The notes under the pieces: generated by a model | Databases searched by the model: none | Told to the model about the DNA's origin: nothing | The model's input: only the letters and a program-made list of their open reading frames with translations | Assembly: GCA_016214985.1 (NCBI GenBank) | Contig: JACRMM010000008.1 | Location: 1-64,000 of the forward strand | DNA length: 64,000 bases | Source of the DNA: Deltaproteobacteria bacterium | GTDB lineage: Bacteria; Desulfobacterota; Deferrisomatia; Deferrisomatales; JACRMM01 | Direction: 5' to 3' | In this document: in pieces, positions 32,307 to 41,355 of the stretch | Layout of the letters: the number at the start of each line of letters is the position of its first letter | Position numbering within the stretch: position 1 is the stretch's first letter | Position numbers and translations under genes: made by a program

Positions 32307-34125
32307 TCTCTCTCTCCGCGTAGGCCAGGACGAGGCCGGTCGCGACGGCGTTTCTCGGTCCCTCCACGCCCCGGATGTTCGCCCTGCCGGTGACGACGCC
32401 GTACTCCATCAGTGCGTCTGTGATCATCCGTGGAATCTCGAAGTCCAGGGCCGATCCGCCCACCAACACGACGAAGCTGAGCAGTCGGATGTTCCCGTAC
32501 GGCGCCACCTGTTCGAGCGCGCGCACGGCATTTCGGACGAAGACCTTCTGCTTTGCCTGCTGCCGGACGGCGGCGATCTTCCCCAGGGGCTCCCGGGTCT
32601 CCACAGGGAGGAGGCCCTCATCGGTGACCACCACGACGCGGCCGAAGAGGCGCGGATGGAGCGGCTGGTGAAAGAACTGGACCGAGCCGTCTTCGTGCCG
32701 CATGTGGAAGAGTGTCTCGACCTTGGCCAACGGGAAGTGCTTGATCTTCTCGGCGATGCCGCGGTCCTCGAGGCCGAGCTCGGTGTCGATCAGGAGGGTG
32801 ACCATATCCCCTGCGCCGGCCAGGTGAATACTCCGGATCTCGCCCGACTCGTTGATCACGGACGCATCGGTGGAACCGCCGCCCAGATCGAGGATCGCCA
32901 GGGGCGGCTCGGTCCCGGGCGTGGTGAGGGCGCCCCGGATGGCCATCTCGGCCTCCACGCCCCCGACCACCGCATCCACGTGGATCTTCTCTTGCAAGCG
33001 CTCCGCGAGGAGCTGCATCGGCAGCCTGTGAGCCTCGACCATGGCGGCCAGGCCAACGGCATTGCCGAGAGACAGCTCTCCGGCCAGACCTCCGATGACC
33101 CGCTGCGGTTTGAAGGTGTCGACCGCAAGGATGTCTTGGACGCGAACGGTGCTCACCGGCTGGTGGGTGAGAGTGGCCATCACCTTGCGGACGTGCTCGA
33201 ACATGCCTCCGACGTGGGTCCCGGGCTCCGCCGCAATCTCCACCAGGGGCGCGACCTTTCTCACCTGGGCCATGATGGCCTCGGCCCCTTCCTCCACGCG
33301 TACTTCGGCGTTGCGCTGGCGGCCGATGAGCTTGAGCCTCCCGGCCGGAATCCGCCGCGTCTGGATATCGCCCCGGGGCGTCTTGATGACCACCGCGCTG
33401 CGTGTGCCCATCAAGGCGCGGGCGATGGGCACCACATGCCGGGTCTCCTCGGGGTTCAGACAGAAGACCGTCGCGATGTCATAGGGGTTGCAGAGCTTTT
33501 CAATGGACCGTCCGGGTCCCGCGACCTCGATCGCGGCGATCATGCCGACTGGGACGCGGCCGATCTCCTTCACCTCGTCCACGATGGGCATGGGCCGCAC
33601 GAGCCGGTTGTGGATGAGGACCGCATCGTCCTTCTGGACGATGGCTCCCGCGATGGGTACGCCCTTCGACAGCGCCCGGTTGAGGAGGCGAGCGGCCTCC
33701 TCGAAGTCCACACCGCCGGGAACGATGGCGATGCAGACTTCGTCGCCGGAGGCCGCCTCCAGGTCTTCCAAGCGGACGGTCGTTCCGAGAGCCAGGCCCT
33801 GGCCGCCCGGAGTGGAGGGGTTGTGGCCGATCATGGCCGACTCGGTGATCACCGTTTCGGTGATCGTCTCCATGGCCACGTCGCCGATCACCGGTGCCGC
33901 CTCATTGAGCAGCACCGCGCTCAGATCCGCGTACGTGAGGCCGAGCGGTCTCAGCGCCTCGTCGAGGGCGTCCACGATTCCGACGGCGTTTCCGGCCGTT
34001 CCCTTGATGCCGGTCGTCATCACGATCGCGCTCGCAAGGACGCGCAGTTCTCGATCCGCCGTAAACTCGGCAACGGCGACCTCGGTCGTGTTGTTGCCGA
34101 CATCCACTCCGGCAATGAAGGCCAT
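32269..34125 (-). CDS. ddrA: Diol dehydratase reactivase, large subunit
   Basis: This 618-aa ATPase of the DdrA/PduG family starts AFIAGVDVGNNTTEVAVAE (phosphate-1 motif of the actin/Hsp70-like fold). It has LAILDLGGGSTDASV (about 395) and FVVLVGGSALDFEIP (about 565). It is a chaperone-like factor that releases inactivated cobalamin from diol dehydratase. It follows the small dehydratase subunit after 23 bases, in the same order as in pdu and gdr operons. Length and motifs are complete. Confidence 0.95.
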   Translation of the reverse strand: MAFIAGVDVGNNTTEVAVAEFTADRELRVLASAIVMTTGIKGTAGNAVGIVDALDEALRPLGLTYADLSAVLLNEAAPVIGDVAMETITETVITESAMIGHNPSTPGGQGLALGTTVRLEDLEAASGDEVCIAIVPGGVDFEEAARLLNRALSKGVPIAGAIVQKDDAVLIHNRLVRPMPIVDEVKEIGRVPVGMIAAIEVAGPGRSIEKLCNPYDIATVFCLNPEETRHVVPIARALMGTRSAVVIKTPRGDIQTRRIPAGRLKLIGRQRNAEVRVEEGAEAIMAQVRKVAPLVEIAAEPGTHVGGMFEHVRKVMATLTHQPVSTVRVQDILAVDTFKPQRVIGGLAGELSLGNAVGLAAMVEAHRLPMQLLAERLQEKIHVDAVVGGVEAEMAIRGALTTPGTEPPLAILDLGGGSTDASVINESGEIRSIHLAGAGDMVTLLIDTELGLEDRGIAEKIKHFPLAKVETLFHMRHEDGSVQFFHQPLHPRLFGRVVVVTDEGLLPVETREPLGKIAAVRQQAKQKVFVRNAVRALEQVAPYGNIRLLSFVVLVGGSALDFEIPRMITDALMEYGVVTGRANIRGVEGPRNAVATGLVLAYAERENGVFRTACPLGQ

Positions 34126-34148
34126 GTTCCGGAACTCCTGGCTTCAGA

Positions 34149-34568
34149 TTACCGCTTCAGCCGACCTCTCTTGTCGTAGGTCTCCGCGGCTTCGCGCACC
34201 AGCGCCGCGCAGACTGGCGCCTGATGCTTCGACTCCAGTTCCGTGGCCATGTCCAGCATTTCCTGCTTGGTGGACCGGTACGGCCGCAACGCGTTGTACA
34301 TCTCCAGGATCCGTGCATCTGGGATGCGGGTCATCTCGGCGGCACGCCGCAGGTTTGCGGCAATGTGGGGCCTGCCGGCGCTCGTCGCGATCTGCCCCTG
34401 GTACTCCAGGGTCTCCGGACGGGTCTTGAAGTCGTCGAACGTGACGCTCCCGGCCATGACCTTGTCCAGGGTGAGATCGTCGAGACTCTTGTTCGTCGCG
34501 GACCGGACCAGCTCGCGCCTCTTCGCGCTGAGGGGATAGTCGTTCTTGTCAACTTTGGTCTGAGCCAT
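34149..34568 (-). CDS. pduE: Diol dehydratase small subunit
   Basis: This 139-aa protein begins KVDKNDYPLSAKRRELVRSATNKSLDDLTLDKVMAGSV and includes GQIATSAGRPHIAANLRRAAEMTRIPDARILEMYNALRPYRST. Both are signatures of the gamma subunit of adenosylcobalamin-dependent diol and glycerol dehydratases. It completes the alpha2beta2gamma2 enzyme with the two genes before it. No N-terminal microcompartment-targeting extension is visible. Confidence 0.93.
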   Translation of the reverse strand: MAQTKVDKNDYPLSAKRRELVRSATNKSLDDLTLDKVMAGSVTFDDFKTRPETLEYQGQIATSAGRPHIAANLRRAAEMTRIPDARILEMYNALRPYRSTKQEMLDMATELESKHQAPVCAALVREAAETYDKRGRLKR

Positions 34569-34639
34569 GGCGTGTGCCTCCTCGAGTCTGGCGGATTTGC
34601 CTTTTCAGTTTCGTCTTTCGGGGTCTTCGCTGCAGGTGC

Positions 34640-35197
34640 TCACGAAAACGTAGCCGTGAGCTCCGTGCTTGCCATGTCCTGTTTCACGTACTGGACCTCC
34701 TTGTTGTGGAGCAGGGCTGCCAATCCCTGGTACTTGGGTCGCGCCATGGGATCGTTGCGCACCGGCACCGGGTTGGGGTGTTCGCGCTTGGCGTACTTGG
34801 CGGCGTTTCGCCCCATGGCCCGAAAGACGTCCCGATCAACGAGCGGGCACTGGGGAAAGAGCTCCAGATTCTGGAGAGGGGCCAGGTCCTTCTGGTGGAT
34901 GACAGACGTTCCTCGACAGATGATGCCGATGCCGATGCCGGAGCCGGAGAGCTTGGCGGCCTCGTGGGCGATGAAACCCACGTCGGCCGTCTTGTTCACC
35001 CGGACCAGGCGTGCCTTGAGTCCTTCTTCCTCGATCCCGGCCATCACCTCCTTCAACACGTCCCGATGGGGGATGTCGATGATCGTCTTGGTCATCACGG
35101 TGCCGAACGCGGGCGATACGCCGATCACCACCTCGTTGCGGTCCGCACCCGGCTTTGCCTGCCCGATTTCCTTGAAACTAAGGCCCGAAGCGCTCAT
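34640..35197 (-). CDS. pduD: Diol dehydratase medium subunit
   Basis: This 185-aa beta subunit has NEVVIGVSPAFGTVMTKTIIDIPHRDVLKEVMAGIEEEG, GIGIGIICRGTSVIHQKDLAPLQNLELFPQCPL and RKAAKYAKRE-like ends, which hold the cobalamin against the large subunit. Salmonella PduD has an N-terminal peptide that directs the enzyme into a microcompartment. Here only about 15 residues precede the conserved region, so a free cytosolic enzyme is more likely. It lies between the large and small subunits. Confidence 0.93.
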   Translation of the reverse strand: MSASGLSFKEIGQAKPGADRNEVVIGVSPAFGTVMTKTIIDIPHRDVLKEVMAGIEEEGLKARLVRVNKTADVGFIAHEAAKLSGSGIGIGIICRGTSVIHQKDLAPLQNLELFPQCPLVDRDVFRAMGRNAAKYAKREHPNPVPVRNDPMARPKYQGLAALLHNKEVQYVKQDMASTELTATFS

Positions 35198-35244
35198 GTA
35201 GTCTCTCCTCTATATTTTCGCGTAACCGACTCGCCTGACTGACG

Positions 35245-36912
35245 CTACACGGATTCCGGACTGATCGCCTGTGGGATGTCCTTCAGGACCTCCCAGCGGA
35301 CGCCGTCCAGCCGGTATCCGGTGCCGGGTCCCTGGTAGTCGTTGCAGTCGTTCACGGCGCTCTGGACCTCGAACCCGTCCACGATGATTGCCGAGGTCTG
35401 CAGGTAGTCCCCGGATACCTTCTGCTTCAGCATGCTCAGGACGCTGTCCGCCACGTCTTCGAAGCCGTGCTTGGCCAGAGCGCGGACGACGTCCAGCCCG
35501 GTCGTCCCCCGCTTCATCATCTGATCGATCGCCTGGAGATCTTCCGGCACGTTGCGGTCGGGCATATCCCTGGTGCCGTGGGCGTAAGTGGCGGCTTCGA
35601 CCTCGGCGTCCGTGATTGCAGGCAGACCCAGCTCCTCGAACACGGCCTGGAGTGCCCGGGCGGCCTTGTTCCGGACGCCGATTACGTCCTGCTCGGTTAC
35701 GGGCCGCAACCCCGCGTCCACCTGGAGGTCCCTCTGGAGCACGAGCATGTCGTCGTAGTCGTCGACGTCGTGGGTCGAGCCCGCAAACATGTTGTCGTAG
35801 TTGGGCACCGCACTGTACCCGGAGAAGACGAAGTCGGTCCCGGGCAGGAACTGCATCAGCATGCGGGCCGTATTCCGGATGGGGGAGTGCGTGAACGTCT
35901 GGTCGTTGCCCGAGGCTACTTCCAGATCCATCAGGACCGTGGCCACGTTCTCGGCCAGGACCGCGCGGATCCCGGATGGCACGGCGCCGGGGACTCCGAT
36001 GCAGCTGATGGAGCCGTTCTGAAGCCCCTGGACCCCGCACCCCTTGGTGATCATGACGCAACGGATCTCCAGGTATAGCATGGATTTCTTTTCCGCGTAG
36101 CCCATCTGCACCTCGGAGCCGGTCCCCGACGTGAAGCGCATCTTGAGGCCGCGGGAGGCGTACGCGGACGCGAGAAACGCCTTGGACCAGGGCGTGTCGT
36201 CGCCGTCCACGAAGACCTGGTCGGTGCCGTAGACGGAGACGGTTTCCGCGTAGTGCGTGAGCCCCCGCATCCCCATGGTGAGCTCCAACGCCTCCTCGAC
36301 CGCGCACTGGGCAAGGATGCCAGGCCTGCCCACCTGCCCGCCTACCAGCAGGGAGAGGGCGTTCATGGGGGCGTACCGCCCCACTCCGACGGTGGTCTCG
36401 ATCTCGGCGAAGCCCCGGTACCCCGCCTCGGCCGCGTCGGCGGCGAGGAGCGACGGGGTGTCCTTCAGGTTCGTCACGTGGGCCTGGTTGGCCGGCGTGC
36501 GGCGCGGGCGCAGCTTCTGCATCGCCATCATGAGCTCGACGACGTTCATTCTCCTCAGCACGTCCACGATCTTGGCCGGCGTCATGCCGACGGAGAGCCG
36601 CACGATCTCGGCGCGCGGAACGTTGATGTCCACGAGCATCCGGGCGAACTTCTGCGAATCCACCGCCATCGCCTCCTCGGCGACGGACGCGACAACGCAG
36701 TGGTTCGCAATCCACGTGTCGATCATGTCGAAATCTTCTTGCTGTTTGCCGTCCAACTCGATGACCTTCCCGTCCTTGATCTTGATGCCCGGCGTGGGGT
36801 CGTTGGGGCTATCCATGGCGACGAGCCCCACATCAACCCACTCTTTGATGAAGCCGTCCTGGTTCACTGCACGTTTTTCCAGCACTTCGAAACGCTTCTG
36901 TCTCTTGCTCAT
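35245..36912 (-). CDS. pduC: Adenosylcobalamin-dependent diol dehydratase large subunit
   Basis: This 555-aa protein closely follows the diol/glycerol dehydratase alpha subunit: RRTPANQAHVTNLKD, VEEALELTMGMRGLTHYAETVSVYG, GLQNGSISCIGVPGAVPSGIRAVLAENVA, HSPIRNTARMLMQFLPGTDFVFSGYSAVPNYDNMFAGS and RDLQVDAGLRPV. The radical enzyme turns 1,2-propanediol to propanal, ethylene glycol to acetaldehyde, glycerol to 3-hydroxypropanal, or 2,3-butanediol to butanone. The butanediol and acetoin genes 10 kb away make 2,3-butanediol worth considering. No aldehyde dehydrogenase, shell protein or adenosyltransferase gene is near. Confidence 0.95.
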   Translation of the reverse strand: MSKRQKRFEVLEKRAVNQDGFIKEWVDVGLVAMDSPNDPTPGIKIKDGKVIELDGKQQEDFDMIDTWIANHCVVASVAEEAMAVDSQKFARMLVDINVPRAEIVRLSVGMTPAKIVDVLRRMNVVELMMAMQKLRPRRTPANQAHVTNLKDTPSLLAADAAEAGYRGFAEIETTVGVGRYAPMNALSLLVGGQVGRPGILAQCAVEEALELTMGMRGLTHYAETVSVYGTDQVFVDGDDTPWSKAFLASAYASRGLKMRFTSGTGSEVQMGYAEKKSMLYLEIRCVMITKGCGVQGLQNGSISCIGVPGAVPSGIRAVLAENVATVLMDLEVASGNDQTFTHSPIRNTARMLMQFLPGTDFVFSGYSAVPNYDNMFAGSTHDVDDYDDMLVLQRDLQVDAGLRPVTEQDVIGVRNKAARALQAVFEELGLPAITDAEVEAATYAHGTRDMPDRNVPEDLQAIDQMMKRGTTGLDVVRALAKHGFEDVADSVLSMLKQKVSGDYLQTSAIIVDGFEVQSAVNDCNDYQGPGTGYRLDGVRWEVLKDIPQAISPESV

Positions 36913-36957
36913 TGCCTGTCCTCCATTGTGCTGCAGATGGTTTGGTGCTTGGCGGCC

Positions 36958-37947
36958 TTACTTGAACAACTTTGCAAGGTCCAGGAACTCCGGCTTGAAC
37001 AGAAGATTCAAAATCAAGGTGCCGGTTGCGATGGCTGTTGCCGGCGGATCAATGTGGCTGCTGCCGTGGTTGTAGACCAGTCGGGCGCTGAATTCTTGGA
37101 GCAGCGCGGCCAGCAGCCCGACGATCCCTGCAACGATGATGGATCCGCAGTACAGATACGCTAGTGCCGAAAGGATTCCCATGCAGTGGAAGACGGGGAC
37201 CTTCTGGATCGGGCCGGTCGCACACTGGAGGCACACCAGATTCAGGGACGCGATGCACCACGTCATGATGAGGGGGACGACGAACGCGCCGGCGCCGGAG
37301 ATGATCCCCTTTTCAGCCATGGGGTTGAGCACCCCGCTGAGTCCCATCGCGATCCCGCCGGAGAGGAGCCCGACGCCGAGCCCAAGGGAGAGGTACCTCC
37401 CGGGACGCGCCTGCCACGGGACCCAGGAGAGGGCCGTGTCGTTCGTTCCAAACAGGCCATGCTTCTGGATGGACTCGCTCGCGCCCCAGGGCATCTCCTT
37501 CAGGAAAAGCAGGCGCGCGACGAGGCCGGTGATCACCACGTTCAGCGCAATCGTGTCGAACTGGTTGATGATGGGGATCTTGTTGAGGACCGACAGCAGG
37601 AGGTGGCCGCCCACGGCGAAGACGCCGCCGATGGCCAGGACGTCCCAGGAGGTGTCGATCAGGGGGGAGAGAATGTCTTTGGCCGCGCCGGTGGGGTGGT
37701 TCTTGCGAACTCCCACGGCGTAGCAGGCGGCCGCGACGCCAGAGGCAAACCCCCCCACGTGCGGTCCAAAGGCAGGGCCAAGCCCCACCTGGAGCAGCAG
37801 GTAGTCAGACCCTCCGCCCAACACGGCGATGCAGCCGACGAAGACCAGCAGGGCACATAAGACGAAGGCCCACAGTCCCCCCATGGCGGCGCCGAGGATG
37901 CCGCCGCCAAAACAGAGTGCTAGCGTGTTCAGACCCCAAGCTTCCAT
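36958..37947 (-). CDS. Polytopic membrane protein, candidate diol permease (copy 1)
   Basis: This 329-aa protein has about nine hydrophobic segments, beginning LALCFGGGILGAAMGGLWAFVLCALLVFVGCIAVLGGG. There is no ATPase or binding-protein partner. It is the first gene of the diol dehydratase operon, 45 bases before the large subunit. A paralogue of identical length lies in the butanediol/acetoin operon at 46676. The first about 190 residues are almost identical between the two, even in DNA; the C-terminal halves differ. I do not recognise a characterised family. Position and duplication suggest uptake or efflux of a diol or its ketone, which is an inference. Confidence 0.8.
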   Translation of the reverse strand: MEAWGLNTLALCFGGGILGAAMGGLWAFVLCALLVFVGCIAVLGGGSDYLLLQVGLGPAFGPHVGGFASGVAAACYAVGVRKNHPTGAAKDILSPLIDTSWDVLAIGGVFAVGGHLLLSVLNKIPIINQFDTIALNVVITGLVARLLFLKEMPWGASESIQKHGLFGTNDTALSWVPWQARPGRYLSLGLGVGLLSGGIAMGLSGVLNPMAEKGIISGAGAFVVPLIMTWCIASLNLVCLQCATGPIQKVPVFHCMGILSALAYLYCGSIIVAGIVGLLAALLQEFSARLVYNHGSSHIDPPATAIATGTLILNLLFKPEFLDLAKLFK

Positions 37948-38601
37948 CCTCGCCTCCTATCTTGTCTCTGGTTACGGTTACGTCCCCTTCGCGGTCACTC
38001 CGGGCTCTTCGGACGGTGTATTCGGCGGCCTTTTTCTCCTGCGTGCCCTTCCGTTGATGCCGAGAGCCCGGTACTCTTCCCTCGGCGCGGGCGGTCGGCT
38101 TCGGAACGCGCGCTTCCGAAGCTATTCCTGCCTCCGCGGCCGCCCCCGGAAGAGTCTGGCGGCCCCCCGAATTCGGAAGCGTGTCGACCTCCTTTCGCAA
38201 GTTGACGCTGGTAAAGAGCTGCCCTGCTGGACGGCAGCCTTGGCTCTGGTGCAGAACATCATTTGGCGGACCGCAGGCGGCCACGATCAGGATACCTGCC
38301 ATGGCGACTGGCGCAAGCACAGGGGTAGTCGGCGCTCAGCCAAAACCAATCCGCCGGACGCCGGGTTTCTGGCGGTCCTCGGTGGAAGGAAATGTCAAAC
38401 GCTGTTAGGATGCATCTAACCAGCTGAGCCGAGAAATTCCAATCACCCGAATGGGGGGAATCCGCTCCCCCGTTTGGTGGATTTTGGGGACAGGCGAAGA
38501 TCGGTGAGGCGGCGGTGGGGGCCGGGCGTCAGACCGGGGTGGTGGCCCCAAGCCCTCAGAACAGCCTGACAAGAATCTCGAACGACGGCAGGTGCTTGGC
38601 C
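37948..38601. promoter_or_regulatory. Divergent control region, diol operon / PocR kinase
   Basis: About 650 bases without a convincing gene. It holds a perfect inverted repeat, GCTTCGGAA-N7-TTCCGAAGC (38098-38122), and a third TTCGGAA at 38172-38178 inside CCGAATTCGG. These may be sites for the NarL-type regulator encoded at 40382. Near the kinase there is a near-palindrome around GTTAG-N7-CTAAC (about 38404-38420) and a GGGGG/CCCCC hairpin near 38453-38475. No well-spaced sigma-54 promoter for the diol operon and no cobalamin riboswitch were found. Confidence 0.5.
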
Positions 38602-40305
38602 ATGACTCCCAAAGGTATCCGTCTGCTGGACCTGATCAAGAGAGAGAAACTGGACGAGGTCCTCCAGGCATTTACCCAAGTCTCCGGGATTGCGTCCATC
38701 ATCACGGATACCGATGGACATCCCATCACAAAATCTCACAACTTCACGTCATTCTGTCAGCGGTACTGCCGCTCCACGGAGATGGGAAGGGAGAAGTGCT
38801 ACGCCAGCGACTCCTATGGAGGCGCGAAGTCTCTTGAGTTGCGCCAGCCTTACCTCTATGAATGCCTGAACGCAGGGTTGGTTGATTGTGCTCTCCCCAT
38901 CATTGTGGAGGGATACCATCTGGCCAATTTTCTCTGCGGTCAGGTGGTCGAAAAACCTATTTCGGTGGAAGCGGCGACTCGGCGCGCTCGTGCGATCGGT
39001 ATTGATGATGTTGAGGGGTATCTGGATGCTTTGAACCAGGTTCCCAGAATGAAGCGTGAGCGCCTAGTTTCCATCGTTACGTTTATGTCGGTGATCACTC
39101 AAACGATTAGCGAGCTGGCGTTGCAGAAGTTCATGCTGGATAAACAGTCCAGACGCTATTTGAATAAATTAGTCAACAGCGTCTCTGATTGTATTATTTC
39201 TCTAAACGCAGATTCGCATATTGTGCTCGCTAACGAAGCTTGCCCGAGGGTCTTTGGCTATGAAGTTGAGGAAATGCGCGGCAAATCGTTTCTTGAGCTG
39301 CTATCTGATCCAAGTCCATTTGAACACTATCAGTGCGAGATAGCCACAAGAGATGGCAACAGGGGGCGCCTCGAGCTTACAGGACTGAGAAAGGACAGAC
39401 AAACATTCCCAGCGCAGGTGTCGCTCGCCAGAATCGGTTCCGACACAGAGGAAAACGTTTCCTATGTCGCTGTCTTCCGAGACATTTCGGAGGAGAAGAA
39501 GATCGAGCGCATGAAGGAAGATCTCGTCGGGATGTTGACCCATGACATGGCGAACCCAGTGCTTTCCATTCAGAAGGCGATACAGATCTTGCTCAATGAG
39601 GATCTTGGCTTCGTCAACGATGAACAAAGAGAGGTGATGGAGTTGGCCTTGAGCACCAGCCGCCAACTCCACGGCATGGTGGCTGAGTTTCTCGACATCT
39701 ACAGGAGCGAGAACGGCAGGTTCCTGCTCCGGAAACACGCCTTCGACCTTAACGAAGTGATTTGCGAAAGCATGGGCCACCTGAGATTTCTGGCTGAGGA
39801 GAAGAGCATCGGCGTCCGTTTCGACGGGCCGGTGGAACCGCTGAAGGTCGTGGGAGACAGGGAACGAGTCAAGAGGATCTGTGTCAACTTGCTGGCGAAC
39901 TCAATCAACTACAGCCTGCGGGGCGGACATATCTTCGTGTCGGCGAAGCGCGTGGGGGGCGGTTCCGGTGAACTTGCCGCCACCTTCGGCCAGAACGTGA
40001 GCCAGCGTCTACCGGCGGTAGGAACCTACGTCCTGACCTCGGTGAGGGACGAGGGGTTCGGGATACCGGACAAGTATCAGGAGGCTGTCTTCGAGAAGTT
40101 CTTTACGACGAAATCGGAAGATCAGGATGTAAGAAGGGGTTTGGGATTGGGGCTCGCATTCTGCAAATTGGTGGCCGAGGCTCACGGAGGCGCGATCTGC
40201 GCCCGGACGCCCCGGCCGGTCGCGTCATCGCAGAAGACCCCTGGGTGTGAAATCCATTTGATCCTGCCGGCGGGTCAGTCTTGCGACGCACGTGACCCTT
40301 CATGA
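38602..40305 (+). CDS. PocR-PAS sensor histidine kinase
   Basis: This 567-aa soluble protein has a PocR sensory domain (about 10-180: Cys-rich FCQRYCRSTEMGREKCYASD, GLVDCALPIIVEGYHLANFLCGQV), a PAS domain (about 195-310) and a HisKA domain with the phospho-accepting His in DLVGMLTHDMANPVLS. The HATPase domain has LLANSINYS, DEGFGIP and GLGLGLAFCK. PocR domains bind small diols and other metabolites. The ATG at 38602 (after AGGTG) starts the conserved region. The NarL-type regulator follows after 76 bases and is its likely partner. Divergent from the diol operon. Confidence 0.9.
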   Translation: MTPKGIRLLDLIKREKLDEVLQAFTQVSGIASIITDTDGHPITKSHNFTSFCQRYCRSTEMGREKCYASDSYGGAKSLELRQPYLYECLNAGLVDCALPIIVEGYHLANFLCGQVVEKPISVEAATRRARAIGIDDVEGYLDALNQVPRMKRERLVSIVTFMSVITQTISELALQKFMLDKQSRRYLNKLVNSVSDCIISLNADSHIVLANEACPRVFGYEVEEMRGKSFLELLSDPSPFEHYQCEIATRDGNRGRLELTGLRKDRQTFPAQVSLARIGSDTEENVSYVAVFRDISEEKKIERMKEDLVGMLTHDMANPVLSIQKAIQILLNEDLGFVNDEQREVMELALSTSRQLHGMVAEFLDIYRSENGRFLLRKHAFDLNEVICESMGHLRFLAEEKSIGVRFDGPVEPLKVVGDRERVKRICVNLLANSINYSLRGGHIFVSAKRVGGGSGELAATFGQNVSQRLPAVGTYVLTSVRDEGFGIPDKYQEAVFEKFFTTKSEDQDVRRGLGLGLAFCKLVAEAHGGAICARTPRPVASSQKTPGCEIHLILPAGQSCDARDPS

Positions 40306-40381
40306 TCGTCTTCTTCGTGTGCTCGGACGGACCGAGTAGAACGCGGAATCCAGCCGCTTTTTTCGTGAGAGAGCAGACCGC

Positions 40382-41035
40382 ATGTGTGCGAGTAGAGCAA
40401 TCAGGGTCTTCATCGCAGACGACCATCCGTTGATGAGACTGGGGCTCCGCCTGAGCCTGCAGCAGATCGACGGCATCGAAGTCATTGGCGAGGCGAGCGA
40501 TGGCTTCAGCACAGTAGAGAAGATTCAGGCGAGCCCTCCCGACGTCTCCCTGATCGACGTCGACATGCCGGGCCTCTCGGGCATCGGGGCCATTCGGATC
40601 TTGCGCAGGACCCACCGAGAGATGACGATCCTCGTCCTCTCGACCTACAACGATGAGACCTACATTCGAAAAGCCATGGATGCGGGGGCAGACGGATATG
40701 TTCTAAAGGCGGTTGGAAGCGAGGAGCTTGCTCAGATCATACGATCTTTTGGAGAGGGGAGACCGAAGATGTCCCCTTACCTGGTGAGCCTGGCCCTGGG
40801 ATCTCGAGAGGATCAGACGACTGTAGAGCAGAGGTCAGGGTCTTCCCTGACGCACAGGGAAGACGAGGTCCTGCGGTGCATCGTCGAAGGGAGGAGCAGC
40901 AAGGAGATCGCCGAGTCGCTCAACGTCAGCCCACAGACGGTGAAGACGCACCTGCACAGCATCTACGAGAAGCTTGGCGTGAAGAATCGCGTTGAAGCGG
41001 CAATGGCGGCCACACGCGAGAAACGAAGCCAATGA
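40382..41035 (+). CDS. NarL/FixJ-type response regulator
   Basis: This 217-aa protein has a receiver domain (about 7-125) with the acidic pair in FIADDHP, the phospho-acceptor Asp in VSLIDVDMPGLSG (near 60) and the conserved Lys in YVLKAVG. The C-terminal LuxR helix-turn-helix is LTHREDEVLRCIVEGRSSKEIAESLNVSPQTVKTHLHSIYEKLGVKNR (about 155-202). It is paired with the PocR kinase just upstream. Likely targets are the divergent diol operon and perhaps the neighbouring regulators. Confidence 0.92.
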   Translation: MCASRAIRVFIADDHPLMRLGLRLSLQQIDGIEVIGEASDGFSTVEKIQASPPDVSLIDVDMPGLSGIGAIRILRRTHREMTILVLSTYNDETYIRKAMDAGADGYVLKAVGSEELAQIIRSFGEGRPKMSPYLVSLALGSREDQTTVEQRSGSSLTHREDEVLRCIVEGRSSKEIAESLNVSPQTVKTHLHSIYEKLGVKNRVEAAMAATREKRSQ

Positions 41036-41355
41036 TCGCGTGCCACGTGCCGACAAGACCTCCACTTTCGACTGAGCGTCATCACCCTGAGGACCTCTGC
41101 GAGCGTCCGACCCGTCCCCTCCAGGTCCGGAGCCGCCTGCGCGCCGCGGGCTATCGGTGTAGAAGCCGTCAGCTCAGCACGTGCGCTTCTGAGCGACTGC
41201 GCTAGGCTGCAGTGTCACGCCGATCGCGGCCGCTCAGACAGCTGGGGTTTGCCGAGAACCTCCCGACGAAAATGGCCTCGCAGTGGGCGTCTTCTGGTGG
41301 CGCCGGGACGACGACCCCGCTTCGTTGCCGCGCAGCGAGCTGAAAGGGAACCGTC
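41036..41355. other. Intergenic region with a thiE-like remnant
   Basis: Bases 41092-41134 match 19341-19383, the end of the Nudix-ThiE gene, at 34 of 43 positions without gaps and in the same orientation. The rest holds the promoter area of the AcoR-type gene and nothing else I can name. Together with the Nudix remnant at 45095 this suggests that a second Nudix-ThiE gene once spanned this place. Confidence 0.5.

Noticed and set aside
37948-38320. A signal-peptide-like frame on the minus strand upstream of the membrane protein gene
   Set aside because: It runs through the operator repeats and into the membrane protein gene in the wrong frame, with no ribosome-binding site or family match.
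37948-38601. Cobalamin riboswitch before the B12 diol operon
   Set aside because: I found no B12-box-like core; the visible repeats look like protein sites.
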